DNA of 14,773 nucleotides from Syntrophomonadaceae bacterium. Its GTDB lineage: Bacteria > Bacillota_D > Dethiobacteria > DTU022 > UBA8154. The stretch covers positions 1-14,773 of the forward strand of contig SKMY01000224.1 in assembly GCA_007120815.1 (NCBI GenBank), written 5' to 3'. Both the position numbers and the translations under genes were made by a program. Positions 13,515 to 14,773 of the stretch are shown here, piece after piece (position 1 is the stretch's first letter; the number at the start of each line of letters is the position of its first letter). Under the pieces are notes generated by a model. It had not been told where the DNA came from, made no database searches, and worked only from the letters and a program-made list of their open reading frames with translations.

Positions 13515-14267
13515 CTACGGCCTGGCGATCTCTGCAAGAATTTTTTCAGCCGCATTCCTGGGAGATTCGTGTTCAATAATCGGCCGTCCGATTACCAGGT
13601 AACTTGCACCGGCTTCAAGGGCCTGCCTGGGCGTCAGAACACGAACCTGGTCGTGGGTGGGCGCCCATAAAGGGCGAACGCCGGCAGCAACAATAAGATA
13701 ATCGGTGCCGCAATTTTTCCGAATATTGCCGGCTTCCCTGGGTGACGCAACAACGCCATCCAGCCCGTTTTCCTTGCCCAAAAGAGCCAGCTTAAGCACA
13801 TGCTGTTCCAGGTGCCGTTCCACACCACAGTCTCCACGCAGCATGGTTTCATTAAAAGAGGAAAGAACGGTAACCCCCACAATTTTGGGTGCCGGAACAC
13901 CGCTTTTTCCCGCCGTTTCCCGAACACGCTCCACCGTTGTCTTGATCATGGCACTTCCCCCACTTAAGTGGATGTTAAACATATCCACCCCCATGCGGGT
14001 AACCACTTCCGCCGTAGATGCGACAGTATTGGGAATATCATGAAACTTTAAATCCAGAAACACCTGGACCCCCATGTTTTTGAGCCCGTATATGATACGG
14101 TGGCCGCAGGACATATACAGCCTCATGCCCACTTTAAAATAACTTAGGGGAGGTGAAAGGTGCCGAACCAGGTTGTACGCCTCTTCTTCATTTTCAACAT
14201 CCAAGGCGACAATGATTTTACCTGCCGCATCGTCTTTATCTAGTTTATTTTGTTTTCCAAAAAACAT
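13515..14267 (-). CDS. pyrF: Orotidine 5'-phosphate decarboxylase
   Basis: Last step of UMP synthesis: decarboxylates OMP to UMP. The TIM-barrel active-site residues are present: D23 (IIVALDV), K45 (YFKVGM), and the catalytic D72-x-K74-x2-D77 in FLDLKFHDIPNT. The phosphate-binding end has GVRP and VIGRPI. The length is 250 residues. A 17-residue polar tail precedes the usual IIVALDV start; the ATG has AAAGGTG 11 nt upstream and no better start is seen. It follows pyrD by 24 nt, the normal operon order, but pyrE is not behind it. Confidence 0.97.
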   Translation of the reverse strand: MFFGKQNKLDKDDAAGKIIVALDVENEEEAYNLVRHLSPPLSYFKVGMRLYMSCGHRIIYGLKNMGVQVFLDLKFHDIPNTVASTAEVVTRMGVDMFNIHLSGGSAMIKTTVERVRETAGKSGVPAPKIVGVTVLSSFNETMLRGDCGVERHLEQHVLKLALLGKENGLDGVVASPREAGNIRKNCGTDYLIVAAGVRPLWAPTHDQVRVLTPRQALEAGASYLVIGRPIIEHESPRNAAEKILAEIARP

Positions 14268-14291
14268 GTTAATATCAACACCTTTCCTTGT

Positions 14292-14773
14292 TTAAGGAGA
14301 ATGAGCCAGCCCAACCAGGGCTGTGGGGCTGCCTAATTGCTTTCTTTCCAGGTACTCCTTTAGTTCGGAAACAAGCCTTGGAATGATGTCGGGGATGACA
14401 AAATTTCCTGTGCCCACACCGACTGCCGTTGCGCCGGCCATTAAAAATTCAAGGGTGTCGTTTAGTGACATGATCCCGCCCATGCCGATAAGCGGCAGCG
14501 GGGTCGCTTGAAACACGTCGTAAACCATGCGCACGGCAACAGGCCTGACAGCCGGGCCGGAAAGGCCTCCCGTTATATTTCCCAACAATGGTTTGCCGGT
14601 ACCTGTATCTATAACCATTCCCTTTAATGTGTTAATTAAGGACAGAATATCCGCCCCACTTTTTTCGGCAGCTTTCGCCATTTCAGCAATGTCTGTCACA
14701 TTAGGTGATAGTTTCACAATCAAGGGAACCCGGCAGGCACCTTTTACTTGCTCCACCAGACGTGACAGTACGG
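14292..14773 (-). CDS. pyrD: Dihydroorotate dehydrogenase, class 1B catalytic subunit (5' end outside window)
   Basis: C-terminal ~160 residues of the FMN enzyme that oxidises dihydroorotate to orotate, normally partnered with PyrK. The reading frame stays open to the window edge, so the GTG at 14756 is an internal valine, not a start. Visible motifs are PLIVKLSPNVTDI, NTLKGMVIDTGTGKP, GGLSGPAVRPVAVRMV and the FMN-phosphate region IGMGGIMSLNDTLEFLMAGA followed by VGVGTGNF. The style of these motifs fits PyrDB of Gram-positive bacteria. The catalytic cysteine loop lies upstream, outside the window. Confidence 0.95.
   Translation of the reverse strand, partial: VLSRLVEQVKGACRVPLIVKLSPNVTDIAEMAKAAEKSGADILSLINTLKGMVIDTGTGKPLLGNITGGLSGPAVRPVAVRMVYDVFQATPLPLIGMGGIMSLNDTLEFLMAGATAVGVGTGNFVIPDIIPRLVSELKEYLERKQLGSPTALVGLAHSP

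Overview
The window looks like chromosomal DNA of an anaerobic, endospore-forming Firmicute of the class Clostridia, most like the Peptococcaceae/Desulfotomaculum group. That placement is an inference from gene content and order: the sporulation sigma factor SigH, the conserved Firmicute block radA-yacL-ispD-ispF-cysS-rlmB-yacP-sigH, a flavin-dependent thymidylate synthase (ThyX), a RACo-type corrinoid-protein activator and a [NiFe]-hydrogenase maturation protease. No rRNA, tRNA, CRISPR array or recognisable transposase was seen. All recognised genes are on the minus strand except one small gene at 9815-10219 on the plus strand.

Layout in the direction of minus-strand transcription (right to left). 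The end of a pyrimidine operon comes first: pyrD (its 5' part is outside the window), then pyrF. An AT-rich gap follows, then an orphan hydrogenase maturation protease, a terminator that overlaps the nfo promoter region, and nfo (endonuclease IV). Between nfo and radA is a 332-bp GC-rich, hairpin-rich stretch bounded by two imperfect ~52-bp direct repeats. One of these repeats encodes the last residues of Nfo and the other ends at the radA ribosome-binding site. After radA come a convergent small plus-strand gene of unknown function, a large [2Fe-2S]/ASKHA protein (RACo family, DUF4445), and carD with two consensus tandem promoters and a terminator. The last block is yacL, ispD, ispF, cysS, thyX, rlmB, yacP and sigH, with further promoters before yacL, cysS and sigH.

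How the genes fit together. The left half is a housekeeping cluster: isoprenoid precursor synthesis (IspD, IspF), cysteinyl-tRNA charging, dTMP synthesis (ThyX), rRNA methylation (RlmB), ribosome-linked mRNA cleavage (YacP/Rae1 family) and entry into sporulation (SigH). RadA and Nfo are DNA repair genes, and CarD is an RNA-polymerase-binding regulator. Compared with Bacillus subtilis, disA is missing between radA and yacL, gltX/cysE are missing between ispF and cysS, and mini-RNase III (mrnC) is missing next to cysS, where thyX sits instead.

Most of the window is ordinary. The stretches most worth a second look are the repeat-bounded structured element at 11616-11965, the unknown Cys-rich plus-strand gene with its face-to-face promoter, and the compact terminator/promoter overlap before nfo.
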